From Glandiceps talaboti (taxonomy: Eukaryota; Hemichordata; Enteropneusta; Spengelidae), in NCBI RefSeq assembly GCF_964340395.1, contig NC_135565.1:8376742-8440741 (forward strand): a stretch of 64,000 bases of DNA, in the 5' to 3' direction. The notes beneath the pieces are model-generated. The model saw only the letters and a program-made list of their open reading frames with translations. It had not been told where the DNA came from and searched no databases. The position numbers and the translations under genes are program-made. Positions 24,336 to 44,099 of this stretch are shown piece by piece; position 1 is the first letter of the stretch, and the number at the start of each line of letters is the position of its first letter.

Positions 24336-24391
24336 AAGATAAGATAAGATAAGATAAGATAAGATACGATAAGATAAGATACGATAAGATA
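24334..24391. repeat. (AAGAT)n pentanucleotide microsatellite
   Basis: About 11 units, two of them reading ACGAT. It starts inside the decayed first exon. Confidence 0.9.
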
Positions 24392-24770
24392 AGATTTACC
24401 TAAGGGCCTAAATGGAAGAAAGTTTTTCGGTTGCTTTAGTACTTTACACTTATTTGAACTGCCCGGAATTATTTACTATTAGTTGCCATACAACTTTGGG
24501 AAATTTCGTCATGTGATGGCGTCCTTGCCGTCTGAAACGGATTTTGTCCCCAGTCTCGTTCGACAACATTTTATGCCATTTTTTTAATGTTTGAATAAGG
24601 AGAGGTTCATATTTTAGAGAAAGAAAAATGCTGGACGGCTTCTTTTAGAAAATTGAATGGAGTGACATTTTATAAAACAGACCAGGCTTTATCCCCCCTT
24701 CTTGTAATTACTGAAGTCTCCCTTATCCTGGGTGAAATAAATAGCTGCTCTTGATAGTGAACATTTTCTT

Positions 24771-24779
24771 GAGAGCGTG
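24771..24779 (+). promoter_or_regulatory. GAGAGCGTG box, copy 3
   Basis: Counterpart of the GAGGGCGTG box, 44 bp before the copy 3 ATG. Confidence 0.35.
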
Positions 24780-24814
24780 TCTGGATTCCTAACAATCTCG
24801 CCTTCAAGGCTACT

Positions 24815-27800
24815 ATGACGACTTTCACCGGGACAAGAACTGTAGATATTTCGGTTGATAATGATAATCCAAAGGTTGGGGCCTTGGCTATCATGAAATA
24901 TGTCAGACCAGACTGGAAGACTGATAGTATCCAATTTAAGGTGGGTCAGTGTTGGCAACGTGGTGTAGGTAACCGATTAAGGTGTTAGCACGACTCTATA
25001 TGTATATGCAGTGTACCGTTTTATATAACTGTGCCTTATAGCATAGTATTCGGCAGTATATGAAAGTTTGCTACACACTACTGTAAAGATTTAGCTGGAG
25101 TCACAGTGATTACAAATTCAGTGAGTGAAACGAGTGTGCACAGCACCTTCAAAAACTAGGTAGATTGTTAAACTCTGCACCGCAGAACAGCTGTGACCTG
25201 AATCGTCGACGGGAAACAAATCACTAGGCGTGACACAAAGGCATTTGATACAAACTGTCGTGCATTACGGCTGAAACAAGACGTATTTTCATAGACAGTG
25301 GAGCTGTGCCTATGTTATATTCGTTAATACACGTGTTTGTAGCGACAAACAAGTCCGACCATGATTTCAATGAAAAACGCGATAAGAAAGGAAGGTGTTT
25401 TATCGGATACACCAATAGACTATAGTATATGAGTGATTTTATACACCCAACGTGCTCATTGTTAGCCAAGAGTAAGAGGTCATGGTCATTTGTATAGAAA
25501 GGACATCACCATTCACAGACATACAGCAACTACCCTAAAAATGGCGGCATATCAGTCAAACAGTGTCAAAGAATGTACGTTTGTTACCGGTAGTAAACAC
25601 AAACCACAGACAAGTAAGTTGTCTGTGCACAAACTAACAATGAGAATATATGTGCATCAGTGAACGTGTCTCAAACCCCACCACCAAAAATCTAAACACA
25701 TGTACACTTGCATTTTGACTACGATTTGCACGTTATTTCCCATTTCATTGCAATGTCATTGTTTATTAATCTATAAACAATCAAGTTGCACATCTTAATT
25801 TCACGAGGTATGTATGTATGTATGTATGTATGTATGTATGTATGTATGTATGTATGTATGTATGTATGTATGTATGTATGTATGCATGCATGCATGCATG
25901 TATGTATGTATGTATGTACATGTACATGTATGTATGTATGTATGCATGTATGTATGTATGTATGTATGTATGTATGTATGTATGTATGTATATTGTTTTA
26001 CATGTAATGTTATCATCAGCTAGATTGCTAAATTCTTTGGAAATTTTGTAAAATCGCAATGTGGGGGAATTGTGACACTGTCCCATATATTACCAGACTG
26101 GTGTATAATAAGGCTTCCAGAGCTGAGGGGTGTCTGTGTCTTATTTTGTCATCTGAATCAATATCAAAATTACATAATTATGTATATTGAGACAAGTAAT
26201 GTGAGTGATATATTACGCAATGACATTGTGTAATATAAGCAATATATATTATACAATGATATTTAACAATTTGCATATTTTTCAGCAAGTCAGTGTCTTT
26301 AGCCAGTGACGTCAGTCATATGTGAAAACGTACGCATGCGCATATGTCATTTCGAGTTGCGCGAAAATGGTTACTTCCATTTAATCACGTCTATACAAAT
26401 CAGAATTATGTTTGCTACAAATGTGTCAATCTAATTGAACCACATTGTCTTCCTACCAAGGTATTCACTGAGGGTCTCTCAAACAAGATATATGGCTGTC
26501 ACTTACCTGCCGATGAACGCAATATGGTCTTACTCCGAGTCTATGGAGAAGGGAGTGAATTGACGATAGACAAAGCCAAGGAGATTGAAACATTCCAAGT
26601 TTTATTTAAAGCTAAATGTGGTGCTGAATTATATTGTATCTTTAACAATGGATTATGTTATCAGTTTATGCCAGGAAATATCCTTGATTCAGACTCAGTC
26701 AGAGCTGACTTTATATTTCCGTGAGTATATCTTACATATCTTATATATAAATTATGCTTGGATATGAGGGCGGGGGGGGGGGGGTAATATGACATCTACT
26801 AGTACCCGAATAAGGTCAGACAAATGTTTTTATAACACATATGACAAGGCAGGGTTTCTTTCAATAGACAAATGAAATCACCGACAGGACTCTCATGTTA
26901 ATGGGAAAATAGAATCTGAATAATGCCCCATTTTATGCAAATTGAGGTCAATCTGTGTCAGTAGCCCATACCGTGTGACACCGTACCTAAACCACACTTT
27001 ACATTAGCTGTTATTCGATAATTGTTTTCGTTTTCAGATTGATAGCACACAAGATGGCAAAGATGCACTTAATAAAATCAATTGATGGAAAACCAATACC
27101 AGAACCAAGTCTCTTTCCAACTCTCAGGGGATGGCTAGAAAAAATACCGAAGAAATTGGATGACGCTGAGAAAAATGCCAGGTAATGTCTTGTATGTTAA
27201 TTTTGAATACCAATAATTATTTATGATTAAGATTTAAGATTACACTATATAGGAGTAGCTCTAGGGGATAATTGTACTGCAAAGAAAAATCAGTACATCA
27301 TAATACTGGATTTGCGAAACTGATACAGTTGAAGGTAATGTTTAAATATTTCGGCCTCAGGAGAGTGACGGGAGGATGCCAGACACTCATGAGTGTGGGA
27401 GAGATTGAAAAACCCCCAAATTGTTCCAAGATGTAGAGCCAAAATGAGAGAAATAGCTCTAGCGAAAGGTCTTTGTAGTTACTATAGCAACACAAAGAAG
27501 ATGAAAATAACAGGAGGGACGAAGTTGTCTTAGTGGAGTATTTCGTTGAAGAAAGTCAGTGAGGCAAGGTCAAGAACGGAATTGTATGTGGCACGTACAT
27601 GAATGAACTAGGTAGGCAGATTTAGATACTAGTAAGGAGTAGGAAGTGATTATATTTTACTTGACTGTTAGGCTGTGTATACTGTGAAGTGTCCACAAAC
27701 ATCCTGTGACAAAAATTTATTTATATTAATGACATGATTTACATATTACCTATCACATTTACATAATACAGTGTTTTCATACAAAAAAAGGTAATTCGCA

Positions 27801-30326
27801 ATGCAAAATATTTGGTATTTCTAACTATTTCACAGGTTTCAAAAAGACATGCCAACTCATGAACAACTAGGCAAGGAAATTGACCAATTAGAAAGTGTTC
27901 TTAAACCACTAAATTCTCCTGTAGTTTTTTGTCACAATGATTTAGCGCTAGTCAATATCATCTATGATAAAGAATCGGGTAAGTGGCAACTAAAAAGTTT
28001 ATATAGTTTGAAGAACAAGCCAACAACTTATTTAAAATGAAAGATACTAACCTTTATTACATATGTACCACTGTGTATGTCCATGTACAGTCAGAAATAA
28101 AACCGGTATTTTCACTGTTGGCTATGCACATGAGATAAATTGAGATAAAATAGATCCTAATGCAAAACCAATTCCTGATAAAAATAAGCAAGTAATTGCA
28201 TTTGTTTCAATGCACATACGCGAGTTAATTCAGAAATATGCCCGTTATTCTCTCGCAAACATCGACGAACTTACTTTTTACAACGGTAACCAGAAAAATT
28301 GCATAACAAAAGGACACAGGGTCAAAAAGTTACAGCTGATGTTGCTGTTGGGTGACCGAAATCATTACGCACGCATAGCATAGCAGTGATGTTCGTCCTC
28401 TCCTGTTATTTTTTTTTACATATATACACCAAACGGTACATATGTAAAAATTACAGAACCCCACGGCCTCACAATGGATGGTAGGGTATACAGAAGTTAA
28501 TTACTCGTGCGTGATTCGGTTTATTCTGCTGTCTTTTCACGAGCGATAGCGAATAAACCAAATCACTCTTGAGAATAACTTCTGTATGCCCTACCACCAA
28601 TTGCGAGGCCCTGGGATTCTGTCATAGTACTGCAATTCCACTATTTACTAATTTGTACTCAGTGAATACGTTAACCAAAATGCAATGCGTCTATCCTTTC
28701 CGCATATATTGAAATACGTCGCCACATACGATAGTATGGTGACACATGCGCAGACTAGATGTAGCATTGTGGTGTTTGTATTTCTCAGTTTAATTTATTT
28801 GAAAATTATTTCCTGTACACATATTGTTTGTATACCTGTTTGAGTTGCAAAATAGACTTGCAAACTGAAAATTCCGTACAACTGATCAATGTGTATGATG
28901 TAGACGTATTCATCGTGTCATCACATAACATATGTTAGATGTCCGAACAGATAGTACACAGTGTTGGAAATTTTAATAGATTTTGTTTTCAGTAATTCAG
29001 TTATTGTTTGTTTTGCAGAAACTATATCATTCATTGACTACGAGTATAGTGCATATAACTACCAGGCCTTCGACATAGGAAACCATTTTGCAAAATATGC
29101 CGGTAAGATGTTTAATTTTACGAGGAAGCAACCTATCATACCATTTTTGATGTGTCAAAATTAGGGACCGGTCAGTTTCTCCGGTGGATTCTTAAATAGG
29201 GCCGACAAAACGTCACTGACCCCCCTATCTGTAAATAAAAAACAGGCTGACCCCCCTATCACTTAATTCTAAAACATGATGACCCCATCCCCCACATATA
29301 ATATTCACATGACGTATTTTTTGATCGTGACCAAGTCTGGACTGCTTGACTGTCTTGCATCTACTTTATGAGATCCTGGGTTAGCACTATTATAATTATA
29401 ATTATTGACTACACAGGTTAAATATATCCCAAAAGGAGTTTAAGGGCATCTTGACAGTGAAAGGTAGGGGGAAAGCTTGAGAAGGGAAAATATACATCTC
29501 TTATGGGTGTCCTAGGGGGTTTCCCCTTAGAAGCCCAGAGGTTTTCAACTCTGAAAAGTCAATTTTGAGAATATTCAGACATCGTCAGAAAATGATTTCC
29601 TAGTTGAACAAGACAGCACCAACATGTAAAAAGCTACTACATAGGGTTGAAATACTTTTGAAATATACTTTGATAGCATTTAAGAGGGGAAGAGCTTGAG
29701 ACTGGGATATGTCCATCTCATGTGGGTTGGAGGGGGGGGGGGGTCCGAGGGGGTCTCCCTCTAGAAGCCCTGGGGGATTTTCACTCTTAAAGGCAATAAT
29801 TAGGCCATTCAGACCCGTTCAAGCAATAACTTATTCCATTCTTTACAAGACAGCACCATCAAGTATCAGAAACTATTCTTTATAACTTACATAGGGTTGA
29901 AATATGTCCTTAAAAAGTTAAATGGCATCATCATATACATGTAGTAAAGGTCAGCACATCCAATGGTAGTATCATTGGTAGGGGAGATTTGGAGTTTAAG
30001 GCAATTTTAGACTATCTTGGAAAACATGTCACATCTTTAAAAGACAATATTATCTCAAATTAGAATAGGGTGAAAATACTTAAGAAAAGTTTAATACCAT
30101 TATGACAGTAAAAAGGTTGTTGGTGCATCTGATTGTTGGTTGAATGCATGAGTGACCTCTGGGGGTTAGGGAGTCCTTGGGGTTTTCCCCTGGCAGATCT
30201 GCAGTTTTTTGCTTCTATTAAGGCAACGTTTAGGTTATTCATAGCCTTTGAGGTATTTACTCCCAAGCTTCCAAAAGCTAACGTAAATGTAAGTTTTAAA
30301 TGAGTTTCCCAGGTCACATAAAAATG

Positions 30327-30408
<82 letters not shown>

Positions 30409-31308
30409 AATCTCATTCATATTGTTCTCTATATTTAGGAATTCACACAATGGATTATTCTCTGTACCCTGACAAAGAATACCAAATAAAATGGTTGAAG
30501 ACGTATTTTACAGCATACTATGCAATGGCAGGAATTGACAAAGAATTAACAAGTACAGATTTGGATAATTACTACGCACAAGTCAACAAGTTTTGTTTGG
30601 CAAGTTTTAATTATTGTCAACATTTTTATCTCTCATTGAGTTTGAATACCGTTGATATCGCCAAATTTGCATGGCGAGTTAAAGTTTACTTACGTCTGTG
30701 CTGTCTTTAGCCAGTGAGTTGTGATAACAAGGTACGCTATAGCTACTAACTATGCTTAGGCTAAAGACTCTTTGGTGATCCTGTAAGTTGAAACTATTGC
30801 CATTATTGGCATCATTGTCTGGTGAATTAACTGTCATCTTTTTAGATTTTGCCTAATGATTTTAGACTATTGTATGTTGACATTTGCTAACTTTACCTGG
30901 TGATTTTAGGCTTCTGCTAACACTTCCAAACGTTTACGTGGTGAGCTTAGAATACTGTCATTATTATTAACTTAAGTATGCTTTGTGGGTTAATATAACT
31001 GTCAAAGTTACAGACTTTGCTTTGCTCGTTTAGACAAATGCAACTACCGGTATTTCTAACTTTGCCTTTGATTTCAAAATTTGTTTAAAATCTGACATAT
31101 TGCTCTCCATTATTTCAAATTCACTATTCCAAATCACATCATTTGTCTTTTTAAACAGGCATCACATTTCATTTCGGGATTATGGGCACTTATTCAGTCC
31201 GCACATTCCAAACTTGATTTTGACTTTCTTGGGTAAGTACTAGATATTCATCATAAATTCTGCACCTTTGACGTCAATGATATTCCATTTTGGTTTGTAT
31301 TCATATGC

Positions 31309-31393
<85 letters not shown>

Positions 31394-31419
31394 GCTTGCC
31401 TGACTACCTGTCTGACTAC

Positions 31420-31479
<60 letters not shown>

Positions 31480-32717
31480 TTTTTTGTTTGTCTTTCTGTC
31501 GAAACGATAGCTCAAAAACTGCTGCACCGAATGTAATGAAACGTACTGCCCATGAACATTAATTAGTCATTTGCACAATTTATGTTGGTTAGTAATTAGG
31601 CTATATCTTAAGAATACACACTTCAAATTCACATAATTTGGTGAAAGCTTTAACAATAAGAAAACTCACATGTTGTATAGAGTTTTGTTGATAACCCTTA
31701 CAGAGTTAATGAGTAATTTGCCTAATTAATGGCTTGCAGTATTTTGACTATATCTTAAAAATGATATTCGAATTCTGCAACATTTGGTACATAAACCAAC
31801 CAAAATAGGGACACATATCCTATAAATTCTGTTGGCTTAGTATTTAGTTTTAATTAGTAAACTGTGTAATTAATGACATTTGATAATTAAGCCATATCTA
31901 CAGAAAGTAAGCTTCAAGTTTCATATAATTTGGTAAACGTATCAATCATAACAATGCACAAATTCCCTATAAAGCTCGTTGGTATAGTTTTTAAGTTTGA
32001 ATGCGTAACTTGCATAATTAATGGTTTTCGCTAATTTAATAGCCGATATCTTAAGAATGGAAACTGTAAAAAATAATTTAACTTTGTGCATCAACCATAA
32101 TGCATAACACGTGTGTGATGTACGTTTGGGTAATTTTTCACTGTGATGTGTAATTTGCAAATAGAATAATTTGTGATAATTAGTAATATCCTTAAAATGA
32201 AACCTTTAAAATTCATATCATTTAGTAAGTTTAAAATGTGTTGATGTTGTAGTTTGGTTAATTTGCTTAATTAATGATTTTTCGATAATTAGGCAATATG
32301 TACGTTAACTATACAAGGTCAAAATTTCATATAGTTTCATATAATTAATTTTCAAATTAAGACATCGTGTGTAAAAGCTATAGCTCCAAATTGTGCATGC
32401 AAATACATGTAATGTGTGTAAGACACACTGAAAATACGTCTTTTGTGAAAAATATCAAGGTTTACAAATCAAATTTTGTTAAATAATCAAATTCTATAAA
32501 AGTATACAATAACTCAACTACACATCTATGGTTTTGTTCTTGCGGAAGGCATTCAGTTTAAATTTGGTGATTAGTTAGTTAGTTATATCATTTTCAACTC
32601 GCCTTTTGTGCTGCACACCAATGATACAATTATTGTTTGTGTTTTTTAACATACAGATTTGGGAAAAATCGCTTTGACGAATACTTTAGAAGGAAAGAAG
32701 AATTTCTGATGCTGTAA
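24815..32717 (+). CDS. Ethanolamine kinase-like, copy 3 (8 exons, 350 aa)
   Basis: Same predicted reaction and fold as copy 1. Exons: 24815-24940, 26461-26720, 27038-27181, 27836-27978, 29019-29102, 30439-30599, 31159-31232, 32657-32717. TEGLSNKIYG, LLRVYGEG, FNNGLCY, HNDLALVN and IDYEYS are all intact. GC donor in intron 6 (TTG|GCAAGT). It belongs with copies 4 and 5 by MPTHEQ in exon 4, GNHFA in exon 5, GIHT at the start of exon 6, IQSAHSK and FLG in exon 7, and FGKNRF in exon 8. Phe-Cys-Leu replaces Phe-Ser-Leu at the end of exon 6. Intron 4 carries a foldback element and a dispersed repeat; intron 5 carries a roughly 1.1-kb repeat array found in no other copy. Likely functional. Confidence 0.92.
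25809..25991. repeat. (ATGT)n/(ATGC)n microsatellite, intron 1 of copy 3
   Basis: An ATGT array interrupted by ATGC units and a short ACATGT palindrome. Confidence 0.95.
26307..26367 (+). promoter_or_regulatory. CRE / NRF-1-like / E2F-like block, copy 3 intron 1
   Basis: In 61 bp: TGACGTCA (26307-26314), TACGCATGCGCAT, then TTGCGCGAAAA, whose complement contains the E2F core TTTTCGCGC. It lies about 95-155 bp before exon 2 and is conserved with copies 4 and 5, while the surrounding intron has diverged. Confidence 0.6.
28083..28385 (+). mobile_element. Dispersed element, uninterrupted copy, intron 4 of copy 3
   Basis: Matches the reverse complement of 9885-10005 and 10520-10667. Other kinase copies lack it at this intron position, so it was inserted after duplication. 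No reading frame of note. Confidence 0.65.
28453..28622. mobile_element. Foldback element (MITE-like), about 170 bp
   Basis: Two arms of about 75 bp pair across the element. It starts ACAGAACCCCACGGCCTC and ends with the near-complement GAGGCCCTGGGATTCTGT. Arms share ggtagggtatacagaagtta and (as complement) ataacttctgtatgccctac. It is absent from intron 4 of the other copies. The target duplication is unclear. Confidence 0.7.
29440..30240. repeat. Degenerate tandem array, about 3 units of 270 bp, intron 5 of copy 3
   Basis: Successive units share the order: catagggttgaaata, a t-rich spacer, gggga(g)agcttgag, a gggggt(t)tcccc(t)/agaagccc segment, ttttcactcttaaaggcaat, and a ttcaga(c) end. Unit boundaries are near 29680 and 29945. 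No other copy carries it. Confidence 0.6.
30327..30407. repeat. (TCTG)n microsatellite, intron 5 of copy 3
   Basis: About 20 TCTG units, 30 bp before exon 6. Confidence 0.95.
31308..31500. repeat. (CTGT)n microsatellite, intron 7 of copy 3
   Basis: CTGT units with a CTACCTGTCTGA interruption in the middle. The same position in copies 4 and 5 also has CTGT units. Confidence 0.95.
31505..32370. repeat. Degenerate array of roughly 140-bp units, intron 7 of copy 3
   Basis: Units recur in the order: (t)aatttgcataattaatg, aattaggctatatcttaaga, a cttcaaatttcatataattt-like segment, ggtacata..tcaaccataa, and cctataaa.t.tgttgg. Copies 4 and 5 carry the same array, also directly after CTGT repeats. 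Confidence 0.65.
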
Positions 32718-32899
32718 ATCACGACACACTTTATTGAAATCAAAAGAACACGAAATACCATCAAAATCCAAAAACAGGTCATCTGAGGACAGAAGACTGG
32801 ATAGTGTCTCTATATTAGTTAATTATACAGACTAGTCCAACATTGAAATCGAAACTGTACGCTAAGACAATGGCTGTTTTGCTGAGTAAAGCTTTGCCA

Positions 32900-34430
32900 T
32901 TAGTCCCCATGAGAGGAATAATGGGCAATGGACATCTAACAAAACATTCTAAAACCAAAAAACAAAACAAAACAAAAAAACACCCAACGTTCCAGTTACA
33001 AAACTCCTGTGGTATATCATGACTTTTTGTTTTCACTGTAGTCGAAGTAAATACTTAGACTACGGCAGACTATCTGCGTGGCAGACTTCGTCTCCTACAC
33101 TCAGAGAAATTCATGCTATTCCTTCACAATTATTTGTACCGTTCATATTCTCCAGAAAATGCATCTTGAAGGACATTTGTCGAATTAAAAGGTGATATTT
33201 TACGTCGTAGACGACGAACCTTGGCACTAATTGTCTTGACGATAGAAAAATATTGCTTTGGCATTATGTAGATACAAGGAAAGAAAAAAGAACGGGAAGG
33301 GAAAAGAACTGAAAGGCCACTGCGACCACTAAGGAAGACTTCAGTAATTACAAGGGGGAAGTACCGTGGGAAATCAAGTCCGATCTGTGGCATATGATGT
33401 GACCCTCCTCCTAGTCCGTCATGTTAAAAGTGGCCCTCCCTCCATTCTCCATTCCCTAAAATATGACTCTCACTTTGTTCATGTTCAAATATGTCAATGA
33501 AAAACATGTTCTAACACCCCACTAGAGAAGGAGAATTTGTCAGTTGTAAGATCCCACCACATTGAAAGTTCATAAAGGCATTTTGTTTGCTTCCCTATGT
33601 TTCCCTCCATTACCACCGCTGTGAGTTTGTGTTTGTATTAAATCAATGACTGTGTTTGGATCTATTTGACTGAGTTGAAGACCAGAACTCAGAGGTGGGT
33701 ACACAACTGACAACCTCAGGACCGTGGTCAATATATCCAATTCGCCTCATTATCCCAATATCTTGGCATGCTGTTTCACCTTTAGTACTGTGACACCTGT
33801 TCTTCTCCTCACACCACAACTAACAGTTAACTCACGGCATTTCACTGATATGTTATGTTTACTTTACAATGGTGGCAGTGGTCGGATGTGGTGGCCATAG
33901 GATTTGGAACTGGCGACAGCAGTGGGATCTTGCCAAAATTACTAATATAATGCAAAGTTACATAAAAAATGAATCAAAGTAAATGTGATTCCCCCCCCCC
34001 TAAAATATGACCCTTCCCGAGGAACCATTTGTAATAAGTGACTCGCCCCCTAATTATCCAGGTCCTCCACCCTTGTAATTACTGAAGGCTCTTAAAAGTA
34101 AATTTCGAACTATGTAAATACAACCTTTAATAATACGTGGTTGCAACACCTATTGCACAAACTAGCTGACTAAAATAAATCATAATTATTTACAAAGAAT
34201 GCATTCCAGTATTTTCTTGGTGGCCACGACCGTTCGTTGCTTTGAAAAAAAAACGTGTAGCTGATTCAATGTAGGATCACACATCTTAAATAGACTTGGC
34301 AAAAGAGCGAATTTCTCTTCGGATTCAATGTTAACGTTTAGTCTGAAGTACGGCTTCAAAATGAGATGTAGCACTATCGACGTTAGATGTTTGGTGACAG
34401 ACAACTTGCAGCATCTTCCGTTAGACACGT
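32900..34430. other. Spacer between copies 3 and 4
   Basis: No gene. It holds an inverted copy of the promoter-proximal block (33290-33490), fragments of that block again at 33995-34095, and sequence matching the far upstream region of copy 5 (34085-34180 against about 45890-45970). Confidence 0.5.
33290..33490 (-). repeat. Inverted copy of the promoter-proximal block
   Basis: Its reverse complement contains tcatattttaggga, gagggccactttt, gggtcaca and cccttgtaattactgaagtc, the order seen on the + strand before the first exons at 8826-8965, 16690-16850, 24595-24740, 34655-34760 and 46560-46710. Confidence 0.65.
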
Positions 34431-34810
34431 ACCGGCATCAAATTGTATTATCAGAGTTTGGGACAGACAGACAGAGAGACAGACATTAATTGAACTGCAG
34501 CCGGTGAAGTCCAACAAACGATTTTAATTCAAACCGAAACTTTTGGTAAATATGTCGTGTGGTGGCGTCCTCACCATTGATACTGAGACTGATCTTCTCC
34601 CATTTTTCTCTTCTGGCCGCACTTTGTGCCATTTAAAAATATATATATTTGAATAAGGGGAGATCATATTTTAGAGAAGGGAAATTGCTGGAGGGCCACT
34701 ATTTATAGAATGAAATCGGGTCACATTTTACATGACTGCAGTATTCCTTACCTTAGGCGAAATAAATAAATAGTTGTTCCTGCATGACAGCAGACTATTT
34801 CATTGTGTTA

Positions 34811-34819
34811 GAGGGCGTG
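34811..34819 (+). promoter_or_regulatory. GAGGGCGTG box, copy 4
   Basis: Same box as in copy 1, 43 bp before the copy 4 ATG. Confidence 0.45.
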
Positions 34820-34853
34820 TTTTTTACTCCTAACAACCACTTTCAGTGCCACT

Positions 34854-42100
<7,247 letters not shown>

Positions 42101-42325
42101 ACCATGACTCATTTAATTGAAATCAAATCAAAATGAAATACCAACAAAATCCAACAACAGGTCATCTGTAGACGGAAGACTGGATAGTGTCTCAATATTA
42201 GTTAGTTATGCCGACTAGTGTCCAAAATGGAAATCGAAAATGTAAAGAGAATGTAAAGGCAGCATTGCTGAGAAAAGCTTTGCGATAAATCCCCACGAGA
42301 GGAATAATGGGCACTAGGCCCGTGT

Positions 42326-42728
42326 GTGCATACATACATACATACATACATACATACATACATACATACACACATACATACATGCATACATTCATACATA
42401 CATACATACATGCATACATACATGTATACATACATACATACATACATACATACATACATACATACATGTACAGTGTATACATACATACATACATATATAC
42501 ATACATACATACCTACATACATACATACATACATACATACATACATACACACATACATACATACATACATACATACATACATACATACATACATACATAC
42601 ACATACATACATTCATACATACATACATACATACATACATACATACATACACACATACATACATACATACATACATACATACATACATACATACATACAT
42701 ACATACATACATACATACATACATACAT
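42326..42728. repeat. (CATA)n microsatellite downstream of copy 4
   Basis: About 400 bp of CATA units with isolated variants, starting about 230 bp after the stop. Confidence 0.97.
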
Positions 42729-42849
42729 CCAAAAAAAGTATTTGATGGCAGTGTGTTGTATACGAAAACTTATCAGCACATATCTGTATTGCAAAATATC
42801 AAGTTTAGACTAGTAACAGTCCCTTGGAAGATTTGTTGATAGTGTCATA

Positions 42850-43930
42850 ATCTACAAATATTTTCAGTTTTTTTTTAGTTCTGTAAAGGAAAATGGTAAA
42901 AAAAATACTCCCATGAAATAAAAACTACTCACATTGAAAACAACTACTCACATGGTTTTAAAAAACTGCTCCTGTGTCCTCATTAAGCCTCCGTATCTTC
43001 CATCTGCAAGTTATGATATTAGTTTTATTGATATACGCATTTCCCCCCTGGTTTCGCGAAGTTACTTTAATTTATTTATGCTACATTTTGTACTGTGACC
43101 TCGCCCGTCTTGGTTTTTACAATATTGCATTTCATTAGTCCTTCTTTCCATGCACTTTCTGTTTCGTACTATGCCTTTTAACTAGTTTCATTTTTGTTTA
43201 TAGTTGTGCCTTCCTTTTTACATGTGTTACATTTTATCTATTATCCACTGTTTTTTTTTAGTCGTTTTTAGATTCCTGACGAATATCCTTTGTGCAGGAC
43301 CGAAACATAGAAATAAAAATGTTTTTAATTCAACCTCATTTGGAGTAAGTTCTTGTTATTTCATATCAAACTCGTATCTATCTCCTCAAAGTTTTAGTCT
43401 CCTCACGAAGTGTACATTCTCTGTAGTTAGACTGATTTTCGTTTGTTCAACAAACTCATGTATGTATACTTGATTAACATTTTAGCACCGGTCTATGATG
43501 CCTCTAACCCGACCAAAGCACACAACCTGGGAGACATACCTAACTACTTATGAGAAACACAGACACCGGAGTCTCGAAACAGCCCTAATCACTCTATGTG
43601 AACGAATCAGACTGGAATTCAAGGGTGTACATGTACCATGATTGCTTTCATAATGATCATTTTAAAACACTTCGCGTTATTACGCACCTTTTATCGGGCA
43701 CATGGATACATTACCTACGCGTGGATATCGAATAAGCGAACAATATCAGCGGAACTATATCCCCTCAATACAAAACAACGTGTTGTCTGCCTTGACCAAC
43801 CAAAAAAGTGTTACTCGCTAATAATTGAAAAACAAACATGTAGAAAACTAATATAAAGGAGCTCAATCGGTTGAAATTTAACGAGACGATAATTGCAGTC
43901 ACTATTGGTATATCATTCAGGGGATATTTA
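42850..43930. other. Spacer 3' of copy 4; possible retroelement tail
   Basis: No gene. At 43276-43306 a CTGACGA, a short TCCT/AGGA hairpin and CGAAAC precede AATAAA. This resembles the 3' ends of Penelope-like elements, but a hammerhead cannot be completed because no GUH triplet follows. Confidence 0.35.
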
Positions 43931-43938
43931 TATATAAT

Positions 43939-44090
43939 CTCCCGGTATTTCGAATGAGTGCTACGTCATCGATGACGAATGATTCCCCTCCCCTCGCCCG
44001 TATCCCTCCGAGCCGATAGGTGACGAGGGATACATACATAGGGGAATCATTAGTCCGAGATGACGTAGCACGAATGAAAAATACCGGGAG
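43939..44090. mobile_element. Foldback element, about 152 bp
   Basis: Terminal inverted repeats start CTCCCGGTATTT; the right end is AAATACCGGGAG. The arms also share gtgctacgtcatc and gaatgattcccc, with the complements on the right. No coding capacity. Confidence 0.75.
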
Positions 44091-44099
44091 AGTATTTAT

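Noticed and set aside
34186-34428. Minus-strand 80-residue frame upstream of copy 4
   Set aside because: Lies in repeated upstream flank (compare 8440-8540); no domain and not conserved as a frame.
43276-43320. CTGACGA...CGAAAC as a hammerhead
   Set aside because: Stem II does not pair next to the core and no GUH triplet follows; at best a decayed retroelement tail.
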